Source: Candidatus Peregrinibacteria bacterium
Lineage (GTDB): Bacteria > Patescibacteriota > Gracilibacteria > UM-FILTER-43-11
Reading direction: 5' to 3'
Length of the DNA: 7,579 nt
NCBI GenBank assembly: GCA_030618315.1
Contig: JAUXDO010000056.1
Span: forward strand, 1 to 7,579
Shown here: piece after piece, positions 1 to 5,200 of the stretch
Numbering within the stretch: position 1 is the first letter of the stretch
Layout of the letters: each line of letters begins with the position of its first letter
Position numbers and translations under genes: made by a program
The notes under the pieces: generated by a model
What the model was told of the DNA's origin: nothing
The model's database searches: none
What the model saw: only the letters and a program-made list of their open reading frames with translations

Positions 1-1030
1 CATTGCTCATCAATTGTTTATCGATAGAACTTCCATTGCTCTTCAATAGTTTTATATTCCACTTCCCCCACACTACTCCATCTGGTGTGATTTTTGTTTT
101 AGGAAGGTCCAAAACAGCATCATTGCACTGATGTACTAGTACACTATTATGTTCAATGGAAAACGTTGTATCTTTAACTTTTACACCCCTGCCTGAATGT
201 CCGTCAGAGATAAATTCAACAAGTCTGGTAATCGATTTTTCATACAAATCGTTTGCACCAAGAATCTGAATCAGAACTTCAGATTTCACATCATTTGGCA
301 GTCTGTTAAATTGCTCCTTATCAAACTTACTATCCAAAAGGTTCACAGAAATCCATTTCTCAGCTTTTTTTGATAGTACATCCAGCTTTTTCTCAGCATT
401 ACTACTGATATTCCTAATCTCTTTTTCAAGATCCTTATTATTCATGGATGGAATCAGTTTATGTCGCCAGTAATTTCTCTCATAACTTAAATCAAAATTA
501 CTTTCATCAGTCCGATAATCGAGATTATTATCCTTTGCATATTTCTCAATACCCTCTCTCCTTACATCCAAAAGCGGTCTAATAAGCTTATCCGACTGAC
601 ATCTCATCCCAATCTGCCCCCTAAGCCCCGCACCGCGTGCAATATGCATCAAAACAGTCTCAATCTGGTCATCCAGATGATGTCCAACAGCTATAAAATC
701 AACTTCACACTCCTTTCTTACTTTTTCCAGAAAATTATATCTGATCTCCCGTGCATTGTTTTCCAGATTACCATTTTTAGGAATCTTAATTCTTTCACAA
801 ATATATCCAACACTCCATTTTTTAGCCAAATCCATAACAAACGCCTCATCTGCATCACTATCTTTATCTCTTAGCTGATGGTTCAGATGAGCAATTGTAA
901 TATCATACCCAAGCTCCTTTAAAACATGTGCCAGCACAACGCTATCCGCCCCTCCGCTCACACCAATAACCACCCGTCTGAATGGCAGGATTTTTTTTAG
1001 AATGGATTGGGTGGATTTAAGGATGTTCAT
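1..1030 (-). CDS. tilS: tRNA(Ile)-lysidine synthetase TilS, N-terminal part (3' end beyond window)
   Basis: TilS uses ATP to attach lysine to C34 of the CAU-anticodon tRNA-Ile, so that it reads AUA; it is cytoplasmic and essential in most bacteria. About 343 residues are visible on the minus strand without a stop, so the C-terminus lies left of base 1. Seen directly: the PP-loop ATPase motif SGGADS (residues 25-30), AHLNHQLR (47-54), GHHLDDQIET (116-125) and RNYWRHKLIP (about 185-194), all hallmarks of the TilS N-terminal catalytic domain. The later residues look like the linker and middle domain. The ATG at 1028-1030 is the natural start, since the first motif follows at the usual distance. 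No Shine-Dalgarno precedes it, and a TATAAT box lies nine bases upstream. purH lies upstream on the same strand, separated by 255 bases with a possible terminator, so separate transcription is likely. The family assignment is firm. Confidence 0.95.
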   Translation of the reverse strand, partial: MNILKSTQSILKKILPFRRVVIGVSGGADSVVLAHVLKELGYDITIAHLNHQLRDKDSDADEAFVMDLAKKWSVGYICERIKIPKNGNLENNAREIRYNFLEKVRKECEVDFIAVGHHLDDQIETVLMHIARGAGLRGQIGMRCQSDKLIRPLLDVRREGIEKYAKDNNLDYRTDESNFDLSYERNYWRHKLIPSMNNKDLEKEIRNISSNAEKKLDVLSKKAEKWISVNLLDSKFDKEQFNRLPNDVKSEVLIQILGANDLYEKSITRLVEFISDGHSGRGVKVKDTTFSIEHNSVLVHQCNDAVLDLPKTKITPDGVVWGKWNIKLLKSNGSSIDKQLMSN

Positions 1031-1039
1031 TGTGGGGTT

Positions 1040-1045
1040 ATTATA
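1040..1045 (-). promoter_or_regulatory. -10 box of tilS, probably leaderless
   Basis: On the minus strand TATAAT stands nine bases before the tilS ATG. A start about seven bases beyond it would leave a leader of roughly 0-3 bases. No good -35 hexamer is visible at 16-18 bases; that region falls inside the end of the adjacent inverted repeat. Confidence 0.5.
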
Positions 1046-1099
1046 CAACATTCCAAACATTTACTCACCCCATTTAGTAATTTATTCCACATAAATCCA

Positions 1100-1130
1100 C
1101 CCCTCTCTTGCTTACCGCGCAAAAGAGGGG
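1100..1130. repeat. GC-rich hairpin in the purH-tilS spacer
   Basis: CCCCTCT (1100-1106) pairs with AGAGGGG (1124-1130). After one C/A mismatch, TTGC pairs with GCAA around a seven-base loop. No T-run follows on either strand, so it is a repeat-type palindrome rather than a normal terminator. Confidence 0.6.
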
Positions 1131-1212
1131 TTTGAGCTTGGCTAAATATAGCAAATCAATTATCAGCTATTATTGTAAGCAGTTTTACAGTTCATTGTTT
1201 CACTGAATTGCT

Positions 1213-1246
1213 AAAAGCCTCTTTTTCCATTTAAGAAAGAGAGGCT
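1213..1246 (-). terminator. Possible weak intrinsic terminator of purH
   Basis: On the minus strand AGCCTCT (1240-1246) pairs with AGAGGCT (1216-1222), with extra pairing possible in the A/T-rich loop, and TTTT follows. It lies about 40 bases after the purH stop, the expected place. The T-run is short, so read-through into tilS is possible. Confidence 0.45.
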
Positions 1247-1285
1247 GATGGATTTGACGGATTTGTGGTGAGTAAATGTTCGGAT

Positions 1286-2806
1286 TTAGTGCAAAAACGC
1301 CCTACTACCAGTAAACACCATCGCAATACCAGCATCATCAGCAGCTTTTATAACTTCATCATCCTTAATTGATCCGCCTGGCTGAATAATGGCAGTGATT
1401 TTATGTTCTTTGGCTTTTTCAATACTGTCCGGGAATGGAAAGAAAGCATCTGATGCCATTACTGAACCGTCTTCTCTGCTAAGAGCTTTTTCAATAGAGA
1501 TTTCCACTGCATCAACTCGGCTCATTTGTCCTGCTCCGATTCCCACAGTCATACCGTTTTTTGCGAGGACAATTGCATTGGATTTTACGTGTTTAACAAC
1601 GTGCCATCCAAAAAGCATATCTTTCATTTCCTGTTCAGTTGGTTGGCGTTTGGTTACAATTTTCAGATCAGATTCGCTTATCTGCTTAGTATCCAAATCC
1701 TGGATAAGCAAGCCACCGCTTACTTTTCTATAGGTTCTTCCATTCGGTTCAGGCTTAATGTCATCGATTTTCAAAATCCTTAAATTAGGTTTTGCTTTGA
1801 ACACTTCAAGCGCTGAATCTTCAAAATCAGGAGCTAATACCACTTCAAAAAACTTACTTGTAATACTCTCCGCAATATCTTTTGTACATGTCCTATTAAA
1901 GGCTATAACTCCGCCAAAAGCAGACTTTGGATCACCTTCATACGCATTAACAAATGCATCACTAATCGTATCTGCAGTAGCAATTCCGCAAGGATTTGCA
2001 TGTTTGATAAAAGCAACTGTCGGTTCCTCAAATTCTCTAACCAGACTAAGTGCCCCGTCGGCATCCATAATATTATTATAACTCATATCCTTGCCCTGAA
2101 TTTGTTTTGAACGGACAAGGGAAGCTTCGCTATGACCATTTTTATCCTTATAAAAACCAGCTTTCTGATGCGGATTTTCACCATATCTCAAGTCTCCGAT
2201 TTTTTCTACGACAATATGCTCAGTTTTCCCCTCGGTCAGATAATTTGCAATCATGGCATCGTACTCAGCAGTTTTTTCGAACACTTTTTCAGCCAAACGT
2301 CGTCTTGTTTCTTCGCTGGTATCTCCATCTTTTTCAATCTCTTTCCAAACCTTCTCATAATCCGTCGGATCAGTAACAACCGTCACGTATCTAAAGTTTT
2401 TGGCAGCACTGCGAAGCATACTTGGTCCACCGATATCGATTTGCTCAATCGCTTCAGGCAACTTCACCCCATCTTTTTTAATAGTTTCTTCAAATGGATA
2501 AAGATTCACAACGACCATATCTATCATTCCGATATTATGCTCCTCTGCCGATTTCATATGCTCATCGCTATCCCGAAGCGCCAAAAGGCCACCGTGGATT
2601 TTCGGATGAAGTGTTTTAACTCTCCCGTTCATCATTTCCGGAAAACCTGTGTAATCACCAACATCGATAACCTCTATGCTGTTTTCACGCATCAGCTTTG
2701 CTGTACCGCCCGTAGAAAGTATCTCAACTCCTTTGTTGGATAGCTTTTTTGCGAATTCAGTTATTCCGTCTTTGTCTGATAGTGAAATTAGAGCGCGTTT
2801 GATCAT
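1286..2806 (-). CDS. purH: Bifunctional AICAR formyltransferase / IMP cyclohydrolase PurH
   Basis: PurH carries out the last two steps of de novo purine synthesis in the cytoplasm: 10-formyl-THF formylates AICAR to FAICAR, then the ring closes to IMP. At 506 aa it is full length (family about 510-530). The N-terminal MGS-like cyclohydrolase domain (about 1-135) shows STGGT (31-35), NGRVKTLHPKIHGG (60-73), NLYPF (101-105) and IDIGGPSM...AAKN. Lys64, Tyr103, Asp124 and Lys136 sit where the known cyclohydrolase residues lie. The formyltransferase half shows YGENPHQ (208-214), the catalytic pair in KHANPCG (Lys268-His269), DPKSAFGG, VKSNAIV, GAGQMSRVDA, SDAFFPFPD and QPGGS, and it ends in the usual His. 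The start ATG at 2804-2806 begins the conserved MIKRALISLSDK; no Shine-Dalgarno is seen. No other pur gene is in the window. An intact purH implies de novo IMP synthesis, notable if the host is from a reduced lineage. Confidence 0.98.
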   Translation of the reverse strand: MIKRALISLSDKDGITEFAKKLSNKGVEILSTGGTAKLMRENSIEVIDVGDYTGFPEMMNGRVKTLHPKIHGGLLALRDSDEHMKSAEEHNIGMIDMVVVNLYPFEETIKKDGVKLPEAIEQIDIGGPSMLRSAAKNFRYVTVVTDPTDYEKVWKEIEKDGDTSEETRRRLAEKVFEKTAEYDAMIANYLTEGKTEHIVVEKIGDLRYGENPHQKAGFYKDKNGHSEASLVRSKQIQGKDMSYNNIMDADGALSLVREFEEPTVAFIKHANPCGIATADTISDAFVNAYEGDPKSAFGGVIAFNRTCTKDIAESITSKFFEVVLAPDFEDSALEVFKAKPNLRILKIDDIKPEPNGRTYRKVSGGLLIQDLDTKQISESDLKIVTKRQPTEQEMKDMLFGWHVVKHVKSNAIVLAKNGMTVGIGAGQMSRVDAVEISIEKALSREDGSVMASDAFFPFPDSIEKAKEHKITAIIQPGGSIKDDEVIKAADDAGIAMVFTGSRAFLH

Positions 2807-2874
2807 GATTATTTAATGTTAAGCACAAATAGTTTATGCCAAGTATGTAGGTAAACGCAAGAATAATATCCAAC

Positions 2875-2902
2875 GTAGGGACGCGCCATGGCGCGTCCCT
2901 AC
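2875..2902. repeat. Perfect 28-base GC-rich palindrome
   Basis: A perfect inverted repeat with no loop runs from GTAGGGACGCGCC to its complement, centred on CCATGG, in the spacer between the divergent purH and the 2993 gene. The arms extend with CAAC/GTTG across a two-base bulge. It is far more GC-rich than its surroundings. It lies upstream of both genes and has no T-run, so it is not their terminator. It resembles dispersed palindromic repeats known in many bacteria. Confidence 0.8.
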
Positions 2903-2932
2903 TTGTTGAGGATAAACGATTTGCCTTTATCC

Positions 2933-2961
2933 TTGCCTTATTATATTAAATATGTTATAAT
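2933..2961 (+). promoter_or_regulatory. Sigma-70-type promoter of the 2993 gene
   Basis: TTGCCT (2933-2938), a 17-base spacer and TATAAT (2956-2961), with an extended -10 TG at 2953-2954. Transcription would start near 2968 and give a 25-base AT-rich leader without a Shine-Dalgarno. Confidence 0.75.
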
Positions 2962-2992
2962 ATTACATTAAGTAATAAATATTAATCAAAAA

Positions 2993-3307
2993 ATGGGAGA
3001 AGAATCTCAAAATAAATCAATGGAAGTTATATTCCAATTTGGATTACATCCGGATTTATGCAGAAAGATTGCAAATGTTATTCTGAATGATTCAGGTCAG
3101 CCGGACAATAACAGGCAATTATCATTATTTCCGATTAACTTGGATGAAATAAGAGTATTTGTTGAAAACGTAGAAAGTGCACGTACACAAGTATCAAGAG
3201 TATTTCAAAGCAGTGGTGTTGGAGTTGAAGTTAGAAATGGAAAATTCATAATTGTTCGCGTTCCTGATGAGGAAGATGTGGATGCAAGAAAAGCGATAGG
3301 ATATTAA
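2993..3307 (+). CDS. Unrecognised small protein (104 aa)
   Basis: I do not recognise this protein. It is soluble, with no signal peptide or membrane segment. About ten polar residues are followed by MEVIFQFGLHPDLC, a helical-looking stretch, a Gln/Asn-rich turn (about 36-42), then LDEIRVFVENVESARTQVSRVF, a predicted helix, and a short beta-like segment VGVEVRNGKFIIVRVP before an acidic tail. This helix plus beta-hairpin pattern could be a small binding domain, but that is a guess. A second ATG at 3020 would remove nine residues and starts at MEVIF; the first is preferred because it lies closer to the promoter. A well-formed promoter and coherent protein composition support a real gene. It is followed within 26 bases by the promoter of tRNA-Glu, with no terminator between. 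Confidence 0.75.
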   Translation: MGEESQNKSMEVIFQFGLHPDLCRKIANVILNDSGQPDNNRQLSLFPINLDEIRVFVENVESARTQVSRVFQSSGVGVEVRNGKFIIVRVPDEEDVDARKAIGY

Positions 3308-3332
3308 AACAATATTTCATAGTACAAAAAAA

Positions 3333-3360
3333 TTGACTTTTTTTTGGCTGTCGATATAAT
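3333..3360 (+). promoter_or_regulatory. Promoter of tRNA-Glu
   Basis: TTGACT (3333-3338), a 16-base spacer and consensus TATAAT (3355-3360). The predicted start near 3367 leaves a leader of about 14 bases before the mature tRNA. This is the best sigma-70 match in the window. Confidence 0.85.
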
Positions 3361-3380
3361 CTTTCTGCAATCCTAACCAG

Positions 3381-3455
3381 GGGACCATCGTCTAGTGGTT
3401 AGGACTCCGGATTTTCATTCCGGCAACAGGGGTTCGATTCCCCTTGGTCCTACCA
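3381..3455 (+). tRNA. tRNA-Glu (anticodon UUC)
   Basis: A full cloverleaf can be drawn. The acceptor GGGACCA pairs with TGGTCCT (G1-U72 wobble, the rest Watson-Crick). The D arm starts GTCTAGTGGTTAGGAC. The anticodon stem CCGGA/TCCGG encloses TTTTCAT, with TTC at 3414-3416, and the T arm AGGGG/CCCCT carries TTCGATT. The 3' CCA is encoded (3453-3455). Besides reading Glu codons, Glu-tRNA is the usual precursor for haem synthesis and, in many bacteria, of Gln-tRNA; neither pathway is visible here. It is a single-gene transcription unit with its own promoter and terminator. Confidence 0.97.
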
Positions 3456-3459
3456 AAGG

Positions 3460-3488
3460 AACTCTAGTGAAAAATCTAGAGTTTTTTT
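3460..3488 (+). terminator. Intrinsic terminator of tRNA-Glu
   Basis: AACTCTAG (3460-3467) pairs perfectly with CTAGAGTT (3476-3483) around an eight-base loop, with seven Ts at 3482-3488. It begins five bases after the CCA end. The next 110 bases hold no gene I can support, only a small CCGC/GCGG hairpin near 3561-3573. Confidence 0.85.
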
Positions 3489-3597
3489 GAAAAAAAGTTA
3501 AATCGAATAAGGAGCTTGTATAAGCCAAATAATCAATTACCCTTGTCCTTGCCTTCTTGTCCCGCAAGCGCGGTGATTCCTTTTCCTTATTTTACCC

Positions 3598-3626
3598 TTG
3601 CTATTCTTTTAAAAATTTGCTATAAT
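3598..3626 (+). promoter_or_regulatory. Extended -10 promoter reading into the repeat array
   Basis: TTGCTA (3598-3603), a 17-base spacer and TATAAT (3621-3626), with TG at 3618-3619 forming TGCTATAAT. The start would be near 3633. There is no convincing coding sequence downstream before the terminator at 4359-4396, so it points to a non-coding transcript. Confidence 0.7.
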
Positions 3627-3674
3627 ATAATGAAGCTTAAGAAAAAAAAGAAGTTCATTTACATATCAATTTCG

Positions 3675-3835
3675 TCAGTGAGAACAATCTGTTCGAGAAA
3701 CAAAAATCAAAATCTTCATTTTTGCCTTTTGAGACTTTCGTCCTTCGTAGTTTACTACGGAGAATGGATCGGTCTTGGAAGATACAATCTTGATTCGTCT
3801 TGATCGGCGGATCTCGAGCAGTTTGATCTCACTGA
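3675..3835 (+). repeat. Array element 1 (inverted-repeat bounded)
   Basis: The arms are 3675-3694 and 3816-3835: 18 of 20 positions pair, including one G-U. Inside lie GAAACAAAAA (3697), a GAC/GTC mini-hairpin (3733-3742), the first 37-base repeat, and an eight-pair hairpin GATTCGTC/GGCGGATC (3792-3813). It shares 31 of 32 bases with element 4 at 3687-3718. It is the longest copy because it alone contains the 37-base repeat. Confidence 0.75.
3735..3771 (+). repeat. 37-base repeat, copy 1
   Basis: Matches 4242-4278 at 36 of 37 bases. It forms a hairpin CTTCGTAG-TTTA-CTACGGAG (3743-3762) with one U-G pair. The single difference between the copies (C to T) turns a C-G pair into U-G, so the helix is kept. 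Confidence 0.8.
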
Positions 3836-3837
3836 TA

Positions 3838-3961
3838 ATCGACGAGAGCAGTCTGCCTCTGAAACAAAAACAAAATTAAGCATTTAGTTTTTCATTTGGT
3901 TTCGGCCTTATGTTTTATTAGATGTTTTGTCTAATTTCTTTGGCAGTCTGATCTCGTTGAT
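3838..3961 (+). repeat. Array element 2 (inverted-repeat bounded)
   Basis: The arms are 3838-3857 and 3942-3961, with 18 of 20 positions paired. Inside lie GAAACAAAAA (3861), a GGT-TTCG-GCC mini-hairpin (3898-3907) and an ATTAGA/TCTAAT hairpin (3917-3935). It matches element 3 at 38 of 40 bases (3851-3890 against 3982-4021) and shares TTATTAGATGTTTTGTC and ATTTCTTTGGCAGTCT with it. Confidence 0.8.
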
Positions 3962-3969
3962 ACCCTCTC

Positions 3970-4090
3970 TCGGTGAGATAAGTCTGCCTTTGAAACAAAA
4001 ACAAAATTATGCATTTAGTTTGCATTTGACTTCGGTCTTATGTTTATTAGATGTTTTGTCCACATTTCTTTGGCAGTCTTATCTCACTGA
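3970..4090 (+). repeat. Array element 3 (inverted-repeat bounded)
   Basis: The arms are 3970-3988 and 4072-4090; 18 of 19 positions pair, with the same internal T/T mismatch as element 2. Inside lie GAAACAAAAA (3992) and a GAC-TTCG-GTC hairpin (4028-4037), giving the classic C(UUCG)G tetraloop. Closest relative is element 2. Confidence 0.8.
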
Positions 4091-4222
4091 CAATCAGTTA
4101 GCAGAAATCTGTTCAAGAAACAAAAATCAAAATCTTCACTTTCCGCCTTTGGTTTCGGCCAGAGATACGGAGTTTGATTCGTCTTGATCGGCGGATCTTG
4201 GACAGTTTTCTCTCACTGATTG
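4091..4222 (+). repeat. Array element 4 (inverted-repeat bounded)
   Basis: The arms are 4091-4114 and 4200-4222. CAATCAGT/ACTGATTG pairs perfectly, then AGAAA and CTGTTC/GGACAG pair around two mismatches and a bulged C. Inside lie GAAACAAAAA (4117), a seven-pair UUCG hairpin CTTTGGT/GCCAGAG (4147-4164) flanked by TCCG/CGGA, and a 25-base segment (4174-4198) identical to 3790-3814 of element 1. Confidence 0.75.
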
Positions 4223-4241
4223 TGTTTTTTAATACTCTAGG

Positions 4242-4278
4242 CTTTCGTCCTTTGTAGTTTACTACGGAGAATGGATCG
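4242..4278 (+). repeat. 37-base repeat, copy 2
   Basis: Second copy of the 3735-3771 repeat, here outside the four elements and 20 bases after element 4. The hairpin CTTTGTAG-TTTA-CTACGGAG at 4250-4269 is retained with two U-G pairs. Confidence 0.8.
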
Positions 4279-4358
4279 ACCTTCCGTATTATTGCTTAGT
4301 ATCCTCAGCACATTTATTTGTACTGAGAATTCTAAGTTTCACTTTTGGTGGGAGTTTC

Positions 4359-4396
4359 AAAAAAGTCTTATTGTCTTCGGACGACGAGGCTTTTTT
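4359..4396 (+). terminator. Strong intrinsic terminator with UUCG tetraloop
   Basis: AAAAAAGTCTTATTGTC (4359-4375), loop TTCG, then GACGACGAGGCTTTTTT (4380-4396). Of 17 positions, 13 pair by Watson-Crick, three are U-G and one is A/C mismatched. A-run and T-run make it able to work on both strands. It ends the candidate RNA and shields the lipoprotein gene; its last two Ts are the first bases of that gene's -35 box. Confidence 0.85.
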
Positions 4397-4423
4397 GTTA
4401 TTTATCTATTTTTCGTATATCAT
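4395..4423 (+). promoter_or_regulatory. Promoter of the C39-like lipoprotein gene, predicted leaderless
   Basis: TTGTTA (4395-4400), a 17-base spacer and TATCAT (4418-4423). The start would fall at about 4430-4431, on the ATG itself. The -35 box overlaps the upstream terminator's T-run, so termination and initiation are tightly packed. Confidence 0.6.
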
Positions 4424-4430
4424 ATCAGCC

Positions 4431-5180
4431 ATGAAACAAATCCTGACAATCATAATCGGCTTCCTGATTCTAGTTTCCTGCACGCCAAATGAATCTAAAT
4501 TCAAATCCACAGTTCCTCCGTTAGAGGAACGAATCGTGCAATCGGATAAGCCCCGCTTAGCGGGGGATCAGCCACTGGAAATCAATCTCGATGTTCCATT
4601 CTTTTCCCAAGCTCCCGATGCCGATTGGGGAATGCCGTGGCAGGAAGCATGTGAAGAAGCGGCAGTCCTACTCGCTTATTATTACGCGACTGACCAATCG
4701 CCTACAAAAGAAGAATTCAAAGCAGACATCCAAAAACTTGTAGATTGGCAAATTGAAAACTACGGTGATTACGAGCATACGGATATTGAACAAACCGCAG
4801 AAATGTTACGCGAGAATTTTTTGAGTCAATCATTAATAACCGAAGGCGAACAAGCGCTTGTTCGCCTACAGGATATTAATTTAAATATTATTAAAAATCC
4901 CTCAATCGAAGAACTAAAACAGGAACTATCCCAAGGCCACCCAATAATAGCTCCTTTCGCAGGTCGCCAGCTCGGTAATCCTTTCTATTCTGCCGAAGGT
5001 CCGTATTATCACATGATGGTTATTCGTGGATATGATGAAAAACACTTCATTACAAACGATGTCGGTACAAAACGTGGAGAGAATTTTATTTATCCATACG
5101 AAACAATCATGTCCGCCATGCATGAGTGGCACGACACCGATATTAACCTTGGAGAAGCGAAAGTGATTGTGTTATATTGA
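4431..5180 (+). CDS. Lipoprotein with C39-like (papain-fold) cysteine peptidase domain
   Basis: A 249-aa exported lipoprotein. Residues 1-17 form a signal peptide with lipobox LVSC (Cys17 lipidated), so the protein should be anchored on the outer face of the membrane. A linker (18-50) leads to a C39-like domain with its usual opening DVPFFSQAP (54-62), catalytic Cys74 in WQEACEEAA, His194 in YYHMMVIRGYD, and Asn209/Asp210 in ITNDVGT. These are the Cys-His-Asn/Asp residues expected of an active enzyme. The substrate is unknown; peptide or peptidoglycan-linked targets are guesses. No ABC transporter is attached, unlike bacteriocin-processing C39 proteases. The ATG at 4431 is chosen because it begins the signal peptide and fits the promoter; an in-frame TTG at 4371 would put residues before the signal peptide and inside the terminator. 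Two palindromes lie in the linker coding sequence. Confidence 0.85.
   Translation: MKQILTIIIGFLILVSCTPNESKFKSTVPPLEERIVQSDKPRLAGDQPLEINLDVPFFSQAPDADWGMPWQEACEEAAVLLAYYYATDQSPTKEEFKADIQKLVDWQIENYGDYEHTDIEQTAEMLRENFLSQSLITEGEQALVRLQDINLNIIKNPSIEELKQELSQGHPIIAPFAGRQLGNPFYSAEGPYYHMMVIRGYDEKHFITNDVGTKRGENFIYPYETIMSAMHEWHDTDINLGEAKVIVLY
4512..4565. repeat. Two palindromes inside the lipoprotein linker codons
   Basis: GTTCCTC/GAGGAAC (4512-4530, five-base loop) and CCCCGC/GCGGGG (4551-4565, TTA loop) are perfect hairpins 20 bases apart. They encode residues 28-34 and 41-45, in the flexible linker between lipid anchor and catalytic domain. The second is very GC-rich for this region, as expected of a palindromic repeat tolerated within a gene. 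Confidence 0.6.
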
Positions 5181-5200
5181 GTTCTCATAATTTTCTCAAT

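Larger units (their letters stand above)
1052..1284. repeat. Imperfect inverted repeat (fold-back element) filling the purH-tilS spacer
   Basis: The ends match as inverted copies: AACATTTACTCACC at 1056-1069 and its exact complement at 1267-1280, extending to 18 positions with one mismatch (1052-1069 against 1267-1284). Further in, AAATCCA plus CCTCTCTT on the left recurs in inverted order on the right, as does a GGCT...TAGCA block near 1140 and 1208-1219. The element spans almost exactly from the purH stop codon to the tilS -10 box. This resembles a MITE-like or other fold-back element, but no target-site duplication is visible and no second copy lies in the window. Confidence 0.5.
3633..4396 (+). 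ncRNA. Candidate structured non-coding RNA with four tandem hairpin elements
   Basis: This stretch of over 700 bases has no credible gene, yet it lies between a strong promoter and a strong terminator. It holds four related elements of 121-161 bases, each closed by a 19-24 base imperfect inverted repeat, plus two copies of a 37-base repeat and a separate hairpin at 4295-4336 (CTTAG...CTCAG pairing with CTGAG...CTAAG). The first and last arms can also pair with each other (TCAGTGAGA and CTGTTC at 3675-3694 with 4200-4219), which would close the whole array. Closing and internal helices show paired changes between copies, so structure rather than coding appears preserved. Family, partner and function are unknown. 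Alternatives are a decayed cluster of fold-back elements, or a long leader controlling the lipoprotein gene through the terminator. The transcript itself is inferred. Confidence 0.5.

Noticed and set aside
644..874. A 76-codon plus-strand frame
   Set aside because: It is antisense to the catalytic domain of tilS and looks like its shadow.
1389..2743. Several plus-strand frames of 85-203 codons
   Set aside because: They are antisense to the highly conserved purH, which explains their openness; none has a promoter or recognisable protein.
3630..3803. A 57-codon frame starting MKLKKKKKFIY just after the 3621-3626 -10 box
   Set aside because: The ATG lies only three bases after the -10, too close for a leaderless start. 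The frame runs through the repeats, and its partner in element 4 keeps only the short shared segment ICSRNKNQNLHF before diverging by indels. The repeats conserve pairing, not reading frame.
3927..4187. An 86-codon frame across elements 2-4
   Set aside because: It starts with TTG, crosses element boundaries, has unnatural composition and shares sequence with the upstream frame only because of the DNA repeats.
3675..4222. CRISPR array
   Set aside because: The units are 121-161 bases, similar over most of their length and internally palindromic; there are no short identical repeats with unique spacers and no cas genes.
3675..4222. Integron attC cassette array
   Set aside because: Tandem imperfect inverted repeats are attC-like in size, but no cassette ORFs separate them, no GTTRRRY-type core sites were recognised at the boundaries and no integrase is present.
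4206..4229. Terminator at the end of element 4 (TTTTTT at 4224-4229)
   Set aside because: Only a three-pair CAC/GTG stem directly precedes the T-run; the paired sequence belongs to the element's closing helix, and a much stronger terminator lies at 4359-4396.
4371..4430. Longer N-terminus for the lipoprotein from an in-frame TTG
   Set aside because: It would lie inside the terminator hairpin and upstream of the predicted transcription start, and would place 20 residues before a clean lipoprotein signal peptide.
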